64,000 bases of DNA from Piscicola geometra (lineage: Eukaryota > Annelida > Clitellata > Hirudinida > Piscicolidae). The DNA lies in contig OX030960.1 of NCBI GenBank assembly GCA_943735955.1, forward strand, positions 7,851,361 to 7,915,360. The letters are read 5' to 3'. Below the pieces are notes generated by a model that was not told where the DNA came from, made no database searches, and saw only the letters and a list, made by a program, of their open reading frames with translations. The first letter of the stretch is position 1. Every line of letters begins with the position of its first letter. Made by a program: the position numbers and the translations under genes. Shown here in pieces: positions 44,696 to 56,309 of this stretch.

Positions 44696-45322
44696 CATAA
44701 TAATTCCTCAAAAATATTTGTTAAGCCAATAAAAAAGATTAAACAAATCAAACTGGAAAGAATTCGATATGCGTTTTAATGCGAGAGCTTCACGGCTCCA
44801 CTGCTAGACGCCTGGTGATGAATTGAACAAAGAGTAAGACGCGGTGCACAGACAGCGTGAAGGCAGATAAGCGAGAAGATGGATGGTGACTGAGTGAGAT
44901 TCCAAAACCACTTTTGGTCCTTCTTCCGTGTATTTTGCGGCTAGAATAATACGACTTGAAAAATTATATTTTTTAAAATTGTGATGAAGAATTCTAGGTG
45001 CAAAGTTTCATGAGAGAGTGTAGCAAAAATGCAACAAATCAGTGGCCAACGCACCGAAGCCACACTCTGGTTGGCATCCCCGCTAATCTAATGGTGCACA
45101 TACATGGAGGCACGCATGCGATCACGAAGCCAAAACCAAACGGAGATAACAATTTGGAAAAACACATTTTTATACTTTTAAATAAACACTCACACACACA
45201 CCCACACACGCACACACACGCACACACACACACAAACACACACACACACACACACACAAACACACAAACACACAAACACACACACACACTCACACCCACA
45301 TACCCACACATACACACAGACA

Positions 45323-45371
<49 letters not shown>

Positions 45372-46716
45372 GGATATGCGTGTAGAAAGCAAGAGACTCT
45401 CATGAGAAGCAGTAGCGCCAACACACTTCTCTGGAACATCTCAGAGGCTGGTTGCAGAACACATGGAAAGCAGTCCAGAATCTCTTGGCAGACACCTTCT
45501 ACAGTATCCTTACAAACCTTCCAAATAATTTTTCTTTACTTTTTTTACTATTTTTTATTAATTAAAAACTTATTTGTCCAACTAGGAAGAAATCTTGTTT
45601 CAGATGTTTCTCGTGTGTTATTTCCGTGTTTTATTTCGATTTTCAAATACTTTTTTTTAGGTCATAAGGTTTAATCTACCTTGGATAATCTTTTGGCTGA
45701 AATTTTCAGTCATTAATTTTGGTTTATTTTAATGAGTTTTTTTTCAATTATACATATTTATTCAATTCTTTTTTCAAATATAACTTTTTAAATACATTAA
45801 TATGTAAATAATTGCAGTTAGGCAATTTTATAACGATTTTATAGTCATGCAAAGTTGCATTCAAAATGAAATCAACGTTTTGTTACCATGTTTCAAAAGA
45901 ATTAATTTTAAGAATTTAAAAGAAAAAAAACATTTTTAAATTAGGTTTACTTATTCATTTAATTATTTTTGTAAAAGCAGTTTAGGTTATAACCCTTGGT
46001 TCAGCGGCTCCAATTATGGAGCTTATTATAAAGGTTCCTGTATTTTGAAAAAAAGAATATTTTCAATGCATTTCTTGACTCAACTTTAGCAGTTCTGAGC
46101 TTCAACATCAATTGAAACATCATTTTATTTGTCGAATCACCAAAACTTTCCAATTTAGAAACTTACAGTTTTTCCATTTTTATAATAGGGATTAAATGTT
46201 GTATTTGTCAGTCAAACTAGGACTTCATTCAATCCCAGAAAAGATTTATTCGTAGTATTCATGCTCTTTACACATATTTTAGGGACTTTTCAATAACTTT
46301 TTAGCACAAATGATAGTTTATAAGCTGTCATATAGATCAATAACGTACGCAAAATATGAGCATTTGCCTGAACTTTCGACCGCAAAAACTAATTTGTAAA
46401 CGTCCATAAAACTCGAAAAACTTCGGAAAAAAATAATATTTATTTTTCTCTCGACAATCAAATGTAAATTTATGTATTTCTATTCAAAATTATCAATGCC
46501 TATTTGGAACACAACGATTTCACAGAGGAGCGAAGTTTGATTATGTCGGCCAAGCCTTGATAAGAGCGCGCACGTCAAATAAGTCGAACAGAGCAATGCT
46601 TTCTATAGCAGATAAAACATGCGTGAAAAAGTCCAAAAAATAATGAAATCATTTTTTTGAGAAAAACAGTTATGATACTTACACATAGAAAATATGTTTT
46701 TTAACTTTATAGAGTT
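44696..46716. other. Intergenic, no gene seen
   Basis: G+C-richer unique patches at 44770-44950, 45000-45150 and 45380-45500 surround a CA microsatellite. They show no exon structure or element ends that I can recognise. Confidence 0.4.
45187..45369. repeat. (CA)n microsatellite, imperfect
   Basis: CA run of about 180 bp with CCC, CG, AAA and AT interruptions. Confidence 0.95.
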
Positions 46717-47390
46717 TCAGAGTTTATTACAGAGGTTCCAAAGTGAAGAGAGGAGAGAGAGGAGGGCCGAGAGGGAGTAGAAGGCGATGATGAGGTGGTG
46801 CTGGTGCGTCGTCTGCGTGGTGTACGCCACTCGGAAGCCGATCACCAAGAAGATTATGATGACTGTGAGTGTGATTGTGGTGCCTCATTTTTTATAAGTT
46901 TTGGTTTTATGAAGAATTTAAAATAACAATTTAATGAAGCATTAGAGGTTGTCATTCAACCGTGCCGAACTGATGAACACTTTTATAATTACTACTTTAA
47001 CATCATATCAACATTATTTCCATCACACTTTACGCGCGATAAAGTTTTAAACGATCCTAAACAACCACTCTCAAAGAAGCCATTAATTAAACACAAAACA
47101 TCCACTTTTTCCAAAATTCTATCAATGAAAAACCAAATAGGCCCACCTGCACTGACACTAAAAGCGAGGTTCGCCAGGATGATGTAGCCGGTCTTTGGCA
47201 GGGTCTGCACGATGAGCCACGAGGAGAGGAGGAGACCCAGCGCCAGCAGCTGCATCGACATGATGGCGTTGTTCTCGAACTCGCTGCCCGTGTGCAGCAT
47301 CACCGAACCGTACTTCGATGTGACCCCCACCACGAACAGGTGGAAGGCGAGTCCCGAGATGAAGATGACAATTTTGTCCGCTTCTGTCAT
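46717..47390 (-). CDS. Small four-span membrane protein, family member 1
   Basis: Two exons on the minus strand: 47390-47147 (ATG at 47390, donor GCAG|GTGGGC) and 46862-46717 (acceptor CACTCACAG, stop TGA). The join is phase 1 and gives 129 residues. Hydrophobic spans lie at about 7-25 (IVIFISGLAFHLFVVGV), 42-62 (AIMSMQLLALGLLLSSWLI), 68-93 (GYIILANLAFSVSA then VIIIFLVIGF, interrupted by the intron) and 104-124 (LIIAFYSLSALLSLLSSLW). Loops are short and the C-terminus is WNLCNKL. It shares with the three other genes the F-x-L motif in span 1 (F16-H17-L18), an acidic residue before span 2 and the intron position. Family not recognised; a role in membranes is inferred only from topology. Confidence 0.75.
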
Positions 47391-47788
47391 CGTCGCTGAT
47401 GCTTCTCGGGTGCTTTCAGAACTTTTTTTGGAGGATTTATTTTGAGGAACACGATGGAAAGATCTGTTTTAGTTTGGGGAAGTTTGAAAGAATTTATTGT
47501 CAAAAAAACAATTGATTGTATACGCGTGACGTGGGCGAAAAAGTTTGAACGCATTTTTTTCATTTCATCAATTTGCATTTTCATGTTAGATCCTAATTGG
47601 CTTTCTTTTTTCCGGCAATTTAGTTAGAGTTTTATTTATTTCTTTTTTTGTAAACATCTTTTTGAAATTTTATTTTTTAACATTCCTTTTTACATTTAAA
47701 GTGCTCGATTATTACCTGGATTGTTTGAGGCTTTGTATTGCTTTGGCGTTTTTGTTTCGAAAGTTGGGCCTTCCAGGAACTACAAATT

Positions 47789-47793
47789 ACGAC

Positions 47794-47830
<37 letters not shown>
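47789..47830. repeat. (GAT)n microsatellite
   Basis: Perfect GAT run of about 13 units. Confidence 0.95.
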
Positions 47831-47831
<1 letters not shown>

Positions 47832-48485
47832 GAACGAAGAGGAGGAGAAGGAGGATGAAGTTAATAAAATATTTAAAATACTTTAAAATATGAATTTTAA
47901 CAACTTCATAAAATAAATAAAAACATGACATAAATAAATAAATCAACGATTCATTATCGATTAGCGTTAAACACATGTTTAAACTTAAAATAATAATAAA
48001 AAAACCATTACACTGTAAAATACTCTGGCTAACGATGTTACACTGTGAGTATTGGCAGAAATGTTCTCCGTTGAGAATTTAAAAACGCTTCGAATGGTAA
48101 TGAAGAAGCGCACAGTTTAGTTGTAATGAAAAGATCTGTCAGAGAATAACCATCCTAAAGGTCAGTATAAACATTGCGTTGATTACGATTTTTCGAAATA
48201 ATAAAAATTATGTAGTCAAAATATGTTTAAAAAGATGGCAATATACAAGTTTTGACTGAAACAATTGCAACAAGGCAATAAGGAAATCATAGCTACACTC
48301 TCAATAGTTTTTATTTCTTTTAAAATTTATATTAAAAACAAAATAAGTTCTTCAAAAACTAATTAAATAATCAATTAAATAATCAATCAATTTATATAAA
48401 AACATTTGGTTTCTTCTGAGATGTCATCTGCGCAAGACATTATTTCATGAGATAACGCACGAAGGAAAGCTTCTGTACAAAAGGT

Positions 48486-48750
48486 TCATATAATAAAAAT
48501 AATATAATAAAAATAATATAATAAAAATAATATAATAAAAATAATATAATAAAAATAATATAATAAAAATAATATAATAAAAATAATATATTAAAAATAA
48601 TATAATGAAAATAATATAATAAAAATAATATAATAAAAAGAATATAATAAAAAGAATATAATAAAAATAATATAATAAAAATAATATATTAAAAATAATA
48701 TAATAAAATTATATAATAAAAAGAATATAATTGAAAATTATATAATAAAA
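48486..48750. repeat. A+T-only 14-bp tandem array
   Basis: Repeats of AAAAATAATATAAT with a few T-to-A, T-to-G and length variants, about 18 copies. Confidence 0.9.
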
Positions 48751-49156
48751 AGTCTAAAATTCTAGACAATACTGATGGATTGCAAGGCAATGTAGTTTAG
48801 TCTACTATGACTGCACAAGACAAGAAGGGAAGACAATAAAAGGCGAGATAGTGTGCTTGAACTTTGAACGCTGTGTTTTAAATGAGACAAATGCAACTTT
48901 AAATTCAACTAAAATAAAAAAATTCAAATTCAAATTTAAATACAAATTTAAATCAACTTGAAAGAGTTGCAAATCTAAGGAGTGTTTATGAGGTGATACT
49001 GAAGATAAAAGAAGGAGGGAGTTGAGGATGTGAAATTTAAAAGTAACTGCGAAATATAAGAATTTTATTAAATAAATGACAACAGTATTTACAAGGCATT
49101 TGAAGGCACACTATTGAGATACTTTTTTATTTTTGTTATTTTTTCCAATTTTTATT

Positions 49157-49166
49157 TATTATTATG

Positions 49167-49199
<33 letters not shown>

Positions 49200-49258
49200 G
49201 TTAGTATTATTATTATTATTCTTATTATTATTCTTATTATTAGTATTACTATTATTTG
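49157..49258. repeat. (TTA)n microsatellite, imperfect
   Basis: ATT/TTA run of about 100 bp with G and C interruptions. Confidence 0.9.
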
Positions 49259-49440
49259 AACGAATAATTCTAAGTAATGATGAGGATGCTTGAAACTCAA
49301 TTGAAAGCGACTTGGAAGAAAATTTGATTGCTGAATTCAGCGCTATACAAAGAGGTTAATTAAATTAAACGATAATGACCACACTCTTTAATGAGTTTAA
49401 AATTTTAATTTAATTTAATTTTAATTGTTGTTTAAACTAA

Positions 49441-49920
49441 TGCTTATTTAATTTAAATTTATTTTTATTTAATTTAAATTTATTTTTATTTAATTTAAAT
49501 TTATTTTTATTTAATTTAAAATTATTTTTATTTAATTTAAATTTATTTTTATTTAATTTAAATTTATTTTTATTTAATTTAAATTTATTTTTATTTAATT
49601 TAAATTTATTTTTATTTAATTTAAATTTATTTTTATTTAATTTAAATTTATTTTTATTTTGTTTGAACTAATTTTTATTTAATTTAAATTTATTTTTATT
49701 TTGTTTGAACTAATTTTTATTTTATTTAAATTAATTTTTATTTTATTTAAATTTATTTTTATTTTAATTTAATTTTTATTTTATTTAAATTAATTTTTAT
49801 TTTATTTGGATTAATTTTTATTTTATTTAAATTTATTTTTATTTTATTTAATTTAATTTAATTTTTATTTTATTTAAATTAATTTTTATTTTATTTGGAT
49901 TAATTTTTATTTAATTTATT
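49441..49920. repeat. 21-bp tandem array rich in AATAAA on the minus strand
   Basis: Unit close to TTTAATTTAAATTTATTTTTA, about 22 copies, regular at the left and degenerating to the right (TTTGTTTGAACTAA variants). Every unit carries AATAAA on the minus strand. It starts 68 bp beyond the stop codon of the RGS gene. Confidence 0.9.
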
Positions 49921-49987
49921 TCATATTTAATCTAATGAATTTATAAATTAGTTATTGAAGCAATTTGAAGAAAGGGCAATAATGAGG

Positions 49988-50852
49988 CTATGACAAGTGA
50001 GGTAAAGAGACTTTATGTTTGGAAGCCCAACTGGAAAGAAGGCTTGAGGTGAGGAATCGTTGGTAGGCGTTCTTCTCCATGAGAGCTTCGATTCGGTGTT
50101 GTGCATCCGAGAACATGTTAGGGCTCGGGTCCTCGAGTTGCAATCGGATTCTTTCGCAAGTTTTTGAGTCGAGGTTCACCTTGTCAGAGATGTAGTGATG
50201 TGAATTAAATGTTTGGGAAATTTATCATTATTTATAGTTTTTATTTTTAATAAACAATTAATATTTGAGTGGTAGACACATAAGTTAAATTGATTCTTTG
50301 GTTACCCATCTTGGAGAGTCAGGCAAGATGAATTCTTCATAGATTATATTCGCCTTAGACGCCAGCTTTGGCTTTTGAGTGTTCTTGTACTCCTCACAAG
50401 CGATCCAGAATTCCAAATTTTCATCACTAAATTCAGACTTCAAATACTCATGGAACAATGTCAAGGCAGCTGTGAGAATATGTATATAAAATTTTATATT
50501 ATAAATATTATTTTTCCATAAATAATAAGTTTGTAAATATATAATTAGAAATAAATGAATAACAATTACATTTGTCTTTTAAAAGCTTCTCAAATGATGT
50601 GAACCATGGCAAAGCATCATCAGAGTGCAAGTGTTTAGATTTTCTTGTTGAGGAGCCAGTATTTTGTTTGAAAATTCGCTGTATTCTAACAAAATAATAG
50701 TTATAAAAATTAAATATCAAGATCAGATTTTAAAAATTTATTTATAAAATGCAATCAGTGACAAATTAGGGAACTCACAAAGTTGGTTTCTTCACTGCTG
50801 TGTTAGAATCACTTCCGCTAGATTTATTTGGACGATCCATCTTCATTAACAT
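49988..50852 (-). CDS. RGS protein (regulator of G-protein signalling), complete
   Basis: Four minus-strand exons: 50852-50779, 50685-50570, 50469-50306 and 50179-49988. All have AG/GT borders and matching phases (2, 1, 0), giving 181 residues. The RGS box runs from W52 ([12 protein letters not shown]) to about 168: [20 protein letters not shown], a YEEF segment, VNLDSKT (119-125), FSDAQ and [11 protein letters not shown] (151-161). RGS domains bind the transition state of G-alpha and speed GTP hydrolysis. The contact residues E80-N81 and N120 are kept. The usual LMEKDSY is LMEKNAY, so the conserved Asp that contacts G-alpha switch I is Asn155. The N-terminus is short and without other domains, like the small R4-type proteins. 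M1, M3 and M5 are all possible starts; the first is taken. Confidence 0.9.
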
Positions 50853-51285
50853 GCCCAAAAACGTGTCATTTCATGCTTCAGTCAATGCTGTTGTTTTATA
50901 TATAAAATAAATAATATATAACATATATCAATTAGATTTCTCACCATAGTTTAGCAATAGTTTTTATTGGAAAGATTTAAAAGTTTAAGGGTTAACTACA
51001 TGGTAAAATGCCAGGCTCTTAATAATTAATTTTAAATAAAAACTTATTTATCTCTGTAAACAATCTTTGAATTATTTATCATATGCACATGTTTATATAA
51101 ATTTAAAAAGTTACGACAATATTTTTATTTGTAGAATTTAAATGTTTCAACTTCTTATAACCAAATACACATAGATATAGTATACTTGTTTGTAGGATAT
51201 CTATGCAAATACATATTGTTATATAAACAATTAGATAAATAAATAATTTATCTATTTAAATTGCTTAGAACAAAAAGTCACCAAG
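50853..51285. other. Bidirectional intergenic spacer
   Basis: 433 bp between the divergent starts of the RGS gene (minus) and tetraspan member 2 (plus). It is very A+T-rich. A shared promoter region is possible, but I see no clear TATA or CCAAT element. Confidence 0.4.
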
Positions 51286-52315
51286 ATGATGGACTCACGA
51301 GCAAACGCCAAACTGTCGTTCTTACTGGCGATAGTGGCTTTTGAACTTCTAATCCTGCCCTCCATAAACCTGCCAAACGGAGCAGACGAATATTCGGTGA
51401 GTTTTGTGGTGCTTCTAACCATTGCACTCGTCTTCAACTTCATCACGTACCACGACACCTTCAACACACAACCAATCTCCATCGTTCTGAGCATCTCTTT
51501 CATGCTAGCAACAGGTTTCGATTTACGAGTTCATGATTTTCAAAGAAATAGGCTTTTGATGAAGAAAACTATCTTAATGTATAAACCCAATTAAAAATGT
51601 ATAATGCTGAAGAGTGATGCTTTCTTGGGGGTTCAAAGGGTTTCGCGCGAACCCCCTAATTAATCGTTGTTGATCATAAAACAATTCTTTTAATTTAAGA
51701 TTATAACGATGCTACCCGGATTTTTATGATTTTTTCCAACAAATATTTTCTTAAATGACAAAACAGTCATATATAATTTTCTGACGGATTTAGCCCTAAA
51801 GATTGACCTTCTTCAGGAGTGCTTTTAACTATGCAAGGTCATTTAATCTAAAAATATTAATATTTGGTATAAAAAAACTGATCAGAAAAACAGTTAATTC
51901 TTTCAAATACTCAAAGAACATCTCGTTAATTAAGAAAATGAAGTTATAAACTCTGAAGTATTCAAAAGTATTAGTTGAGAACTATTTATAGAAACTTTTC
52001 CAGTATAGATTAATATTCCTTAGCCCTATAATAAGAATAGTAATTTTTATAAAACGTTAGAAAATATTCACTGCGAATTGTAAAATATTGGAAAGCACTA
52101 CTGTTTCTAAATAGTAACGGATTTAAAATATATATGACAAAATGTATAACATAAAATTTATTAAAACTTTTTCAGCGGTCTACATGTTCATTATTTTTGT
52201 GATGAAATTCAACTTGGCGTTCAAAGCAAAACCCTACTCCCTAACCTACCTCATGGCCTGTATCTTCCTCACCACTCTCTCCTCGCTCTGCAAGATTGTG
52301 CAGTTTTCGTCTTGA
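51286..52315 (+). CDS. Small four-span membrane protein, family member 2
   Basis: Two exons: 51286-51514 (ATGATG start, preceded by CCAAG) and 52176-52315 (acceptor TTTTTCAG, stop TGA). The donor is ACAG|GTTTCG and the join is phase 1, giving 122 residues. Spans lie at about 10-28 (LSFLLAIVAFELLILPSI), 37-55 (SVSFVVLLTIALVFNFI), 64-88 (ISIVLSISFMLAT, then VYMFIIFVM) and 99-117 (YLMACIFLTTLSSLCKI). The span-1 motif is F19-E20-L21. A DEY triplet precedes span 2, as DW, EY or EN do in the other members. It is the only member on the plus strand. AATAAA at 52425-52430 could serve as its poly(A) signal. No known family recognised. Confidence 0.75.
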
Positions 52316-54083
52316 TTTCTTCAATCAATCTTACAAAATACAAGACAGTTGAAATTGAATTTAAAAATTTAAAAAGATGCAATTAAATACCATTTATTTG
52401 CATATGATCCATTCCAAGACGATAAATAAAATACATTGCTATTAAATGAATGATTAATAGAATACAATTCAATGTGTGATATCTAGATAAAAGATCGAAG
52501 TTTCAGAAATGCGAGATATGTGTCTTGTATTCACAATTACTATATATTAAGTTGATATTTATCGAGATTTCTACTAATCATATTTTATTTTTTAGTTAGA
52601 TTTGTTAAGATGAAGTTTATTTTTAATTCTTATATTTTACTTTTTTATTTTTCAATTAAATTTTTTTATCCATTTAAATATTGAAGGATGGCTTGTAACT
52701 TATTTCCACTTATTTGAATAAATAATTTTAAAAATGATTTATTATGTACGGTGTTATATTTTCAAAATCTTGGGTCATTTTTTAATGTAAATTTTTTTAA
52801 TGACCGAAATGTGACAAAATTCCAACCTATTTTTATTTGCCAACATAGACATTTGTTTCTGGACAGTTAAACATATTATGTACAAACTAAGGACCCCGAA
52901 AATATATTTTTTCTAAAAATGATGGTGTCTAAATAATGTTTTTCGGAGAATTGTGTATTTCACGGCAATACACGTTACTTCTTCCATACTTTTGATTTTT
53001 CTTCTTATATTGTTGAAAATCACTAGTTTTATTTAATTTGATACAAGGAATCAGAATTAAAAGTTAAAAGAATTATATCTTTCAAAATGACAAAGTTATT
53101 AACATTTTAAAAGCTTCACTTATGGAAGAAATCAACCTTTACAGTAGTTTATTCTTATTAATTATTATATACTTTTTTAAAATTGAAACGCTCAAATTGT
53201 AGATTTTGATTTACTGATTTTAAATACGTTAACCAAATTTTAATTTGTTTGTTTAAAAAAAAGTTATACGTATTTTAACTTAATAACTTAACAATTTTGT
53301 GTTAAGTCGAAAGCATGTACACTTTAAAATCTATTTCGTATACTTAAAAAATGTTTTTTCAAAACTTTTTTTACAGAATTTTATTGAGTATAACTTAAAC
53401 TTTTTCAATAACTTTCTTAAGTAAAAATTATCTTTTTTGATTCTCGAATTACTAAATTTGAAGCTTTGCCTCGAGTTTTCTGGCTTCTCAGTTAATATTT
53501 ATTCAACTTAAGAAAAATATAATGATAGATTATTTAAAGACGAATCTAATTATGTATAATTCAATATTATACGTAATTTTTTGGTTAGCGAAATAAGAAA
53601 TGAATAAGTACGTATAAAAAGTAGCAGTCCCTAAATTATAGCTTTTTACTGTTACGCTAGATTCAAGGGATATTTCGATTAAAATCCTTTTATTTGAAAG
53701 CTTACATAATATATAATTTATTTATAAAATACTCATTTAAAAGATAATGAAATTGTCTTTCATGCACTTGCTTTTTTATTTCGATAGAATTATGCATAAC
53801 TTAAATTTTAAGACTTTTCTATAATTTTACTGTAAAACGTCACTTTTGCTCATTAGCATAAGTCGATTGGGGTTGCTAATACATTGTATTCAAAAAATTC
53901 CTTCAAACAATTATCAATTGGAAATATATTCTGATGGTTTTTTCTTCTAAAGTGAAATATTCCTTTTAAAAACTGCATTTTATTGAACTCGTCGAACACT
54001 TTCATTGCATTGGTTCGATCCTTTACAACAGTTTTTATAAAATCCTCAAAGTTTAACAAAAATATGAACAAAAAAAGAAAGTT
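52316..54083. other. Intergenic, no gene seen
   Basis: Very A+T-rich sequence without exon islands. A 72-codon frame at 53853-54071 (minus) overlaps the expected 3' UTR of member 3 and is not supported. Confidence 0.4.
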
Positions 54084-54739
54084 TCAGCAAAAAGAAATTA
54101 TGGCTATGATTACAGCCAAGATTCCAGCAGTGTAGAAGTTAGCGAAGGCAGAGTAGAGGCCATGGTAGCTATTGTTGTTCGCCGCTCTGAACGTCAAGAA
54201 GACCGCTGAGCCGATCACTGCTATCGCTGCATGGAGGGGGGGTTAGGGTTAGGAGGTAGTGTGAATGATAGTTTTAATTATCTATTGCGTGGAAATAATT
54301 TAAATTACACTTGCCATTCGCATACATTACATAACCAATAAAACAAAAGTAGCTTTAGGGTGATTTAGAGTAGATTTAAATTAAAGATTTTGCATTGTTA
54401 AATTGTTTAGAATGTATGTATTGAAAAGTTAATTTTAAAATGCTTAAAAACTTCTATTTATCCATAAAAACCAAATTGATTCACAGAATAATCTCTACAA
54501 AACCACGCCCACTCACTAGCGAAGATGTGAATGAGTCTTTGGGCTGGATGTTCTTGCAGGAAAGTGTTGAAGAAGAGTGCCAGCGATATGAGCACCAGAC
54601 CAACCGTCAAGAGAATCCACACTAGAGTCCAGTCCTTGTAGTTGTGGCTGTTCCACCCCACCACTGAATAGCCCATCAGCGTGAGTTGGAAGACCAGTGC
54701 GGTCAGGTAGCTGTTCATGTATTCCCAGTCGACGTCCAT
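54084..54739 (-). CDS. Small four-span membrane protein, family member 3
   Basis: Two minus-strand exons: 54739-54517 (ATG at 54739, donor GCTA|GTGAGT) and 54226-54084 (acceptor CTCCATGCAG, stop TGA), joined in phase 1 to 121 residues. Spans lie at about 10-28 (SYLTALVFQLTLMGYSVV), 37-57 (TLVWILLTVGLVLISLALFF), 68-86 (LIHIFA then IAVIGSAVFLTF) and 99-120 (FANFYTAGILAVIIAIISF). The span-1 motif is F17-Q18-L19, and KDW precedes span 2. The intron's acceptor region consists of a C-rich tract with telomere-like CTAACCC repeats. Its function is unknown; it is a paralogue of its neighbours by gene structure more than by sequence identity. Confidence 0.75.
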
Positions 54740-54965
54740 GTTTGAGGTGCTTTTGAAAAACTCTTGTGTTAGGACTGCTAATCAATCTGATAGATTGATT
54801 TAAACTAATTAAGTACTATATTTAATCTTGAAATAGATTAATATAACAGATTGCATTAGTTTTTATTCAAAGCTGTCGACTTTCTATTCCACATAGAAGT
54901 AAACATTTGACGTTGTGTTTATTTCAAAACGTCATATAACTTTTTTTCAAAATCTTTGTCATTAT

Positions 54966-55033
54966 TTAAATACAATACAATACAACCACGAATATTACGA
55001 ACGTGGCGTAAACTCGGAAGAGCCTCAAGACCA
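54966..55033 (-). pseudogene. Possible remnant second exon of a fifth tetraspan copy
   Basis: After an acceptor-like TTTAATTCAG the minus strand reads VLRLFRVYATFVIFVVVLYC and then a stop. It lies between members 3 and 4 in the same orientation, is G+C-richer than its surroundings and is hydrophobic like the family's second exons, but it is only half their length. No matching first exon was found. It could be a decayed copy, an alternative exon or chance. Confidence 0.2.
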
Positions 55034-55231
55034 CTGAATTAAATATTTTATTGAAAGCGAATCAAATTAATATAATCGTCAATATATTTTTTTAATTCAA
55101 ATATTTAAAGTTTCACACACTAGTAAAACAAATAGTTTTCAAAACATTTCCCAGTCCCCTGAAACAACGCCTCGTTCAATAATTCTCAAAAATTCGCAAA
55201 AAAGTGGTTGTTTTTCAGTTTTTACATTCTT

Positions 55232-55875
55232 TCATTCGGACACAAGCCTCATGACACCAGCGATGATCATGTAGGCACTCGCCATGTAGATGTAGGCGCT
55301 GTGCAGGTCCCTGGGAAAGCCCTTCATGATTGGAACGATCAAGGCAAACACGCCTGGGTCGAGTGACGAAGGAAAGGTGGTTCGTGCTTGGTTTTAGTTA
55401 AAGTTCGTTGTGGGTAGGTAGGTGGGTAGGTAGGTGGGTAGATAGGTGGGTAGATAGGTGGGTAGATAGGTGGGTGGTGTTGTGGAAGATGATGATTTGA
55501 ATAGAAAATAAAATTAATAAATGAATTTGGTTCATAATAGATTGGTGGTTTCATGGAGAAAGATAAACTGAATAGACAAATTGAATAAACTGATACTTTT
55601 TATCCTATACTAAAATCTTTCATGTTATTTATTGAATTCTATTTTCAAAATAATAGCAAAATACTAGAATTTTCACCCGCAAGAATCAACATGACGACAG
55701 TAGCAATGTTCGGAACGCCAAACTCTATGGTGACTATGAAGACTAACGCGATGAAGAGGCCTAGCGTGACGATGGCTAGAATGAAACTACTGTACTCTTT
55801 TGAGTAGCCGAATTTGGAGTAAGCGAGCAGGTAGAGCTCAAAACCCGCCATTGCCAACACCTTAGGGATTCCCAT
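55232..55875 (-). CDS. Small four-span membrane protein, family member 4
   Basis: Two minus-strand exons: 55875-55677 (ATG at 55875, donor GCGG|GTGAAA) and 55353-55232 (acceptor ACTCGACCCAG, stop TGA). The phase-1 join gives 106 residues, the shortest member. Spans lie at about 4-20 (PKVLAMAGFELYLLAY), 31-50 (FILAIVTLGLFIALVFIV), 56-76 (NIATVVMLILA then VFALIVPIM) and 86-102 (YIYMASAYMIIAGVM). The span-1 motif is F12-E13-L14, and KEY precedes span 2. The C-terminus MRLVSE is charged. The intron carries a C-rich minisatellite about 60 bp before the acceptor. Family not recognised. Confidence 0.75.
55411..55479. repeat. G-rich minisatellite in the intron of member 4
   Basis: Units of GGTGGGTAGATA and GGTGGGTAGGTA, resembling the GGTGGGTAG core of the array at 1-540. 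On the sense (minus) strand it is C/T-rich. Confidence 0.9.
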
Positions 55876-56309
55876 CTTGTCTCAAGAACGCTGAATCTAA
55901 TGATTTTTTAAATCTAGATGATGAAAGTCAAAATTCTGTCTAAAATATAAGGTCTATATAATCATTGGGAACAAGAAATTAAGGAACAGAGTATTTTTAT
56001 TTATATATATATATATTTAAAGTAGAATTAATCAAACGATGTATAACATTTTTATTTGATAGCAAGGAAAAAAATTCAGACCTGGACAACAGAAGAGAGA
56101 CAAGTATTATAGCGAGCAAATTGATTCAAATTGTTTTGGCTATTCTTCGTGACGTGGAACGTAGAATTTAAAAACGTCTTTATAAAAGCGTAAAAATATA
56201 TAAATCTAAAATTTAAAAAGTTAAATACACGATTAAAAGTATAACTCGGTATAACAGGATAAAAGATGTCAAAAACAAAGTTGGTGATGAGTAAATAAGA
56301 GGCGAACAT
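55876..56309. other. Intergenic spacer, no gene seen
   Basis: 434 bp of A+T-rich sequence between tetraspan member 4 and the 3' end of the M20 peptidase gene, both on the minus strand. Confidence 0.5.

Larger units (their letters stand above)
47391..49987. other. Intergenic, repeat-rich
   Basis: Contains a GAT run (47789-47830), an AT-rich 14-bp array, a (TTA)n run and a 21-bp array described separately. Frames at 47387, 47442, 47662 and 47677 are A+T-rich or repeat-driven and are not supported. A GCGCTATACAAAG segment at about 49340 recalls the 3' end of the dispersed repeat. Confidence 0.4.

Noticed and set aside
53853..54071. 72-codon frame (minus) behind tetraspan member 3
   Set aside because: A+T-rich, overlaps the expected 3' UTR, no family resemblance.
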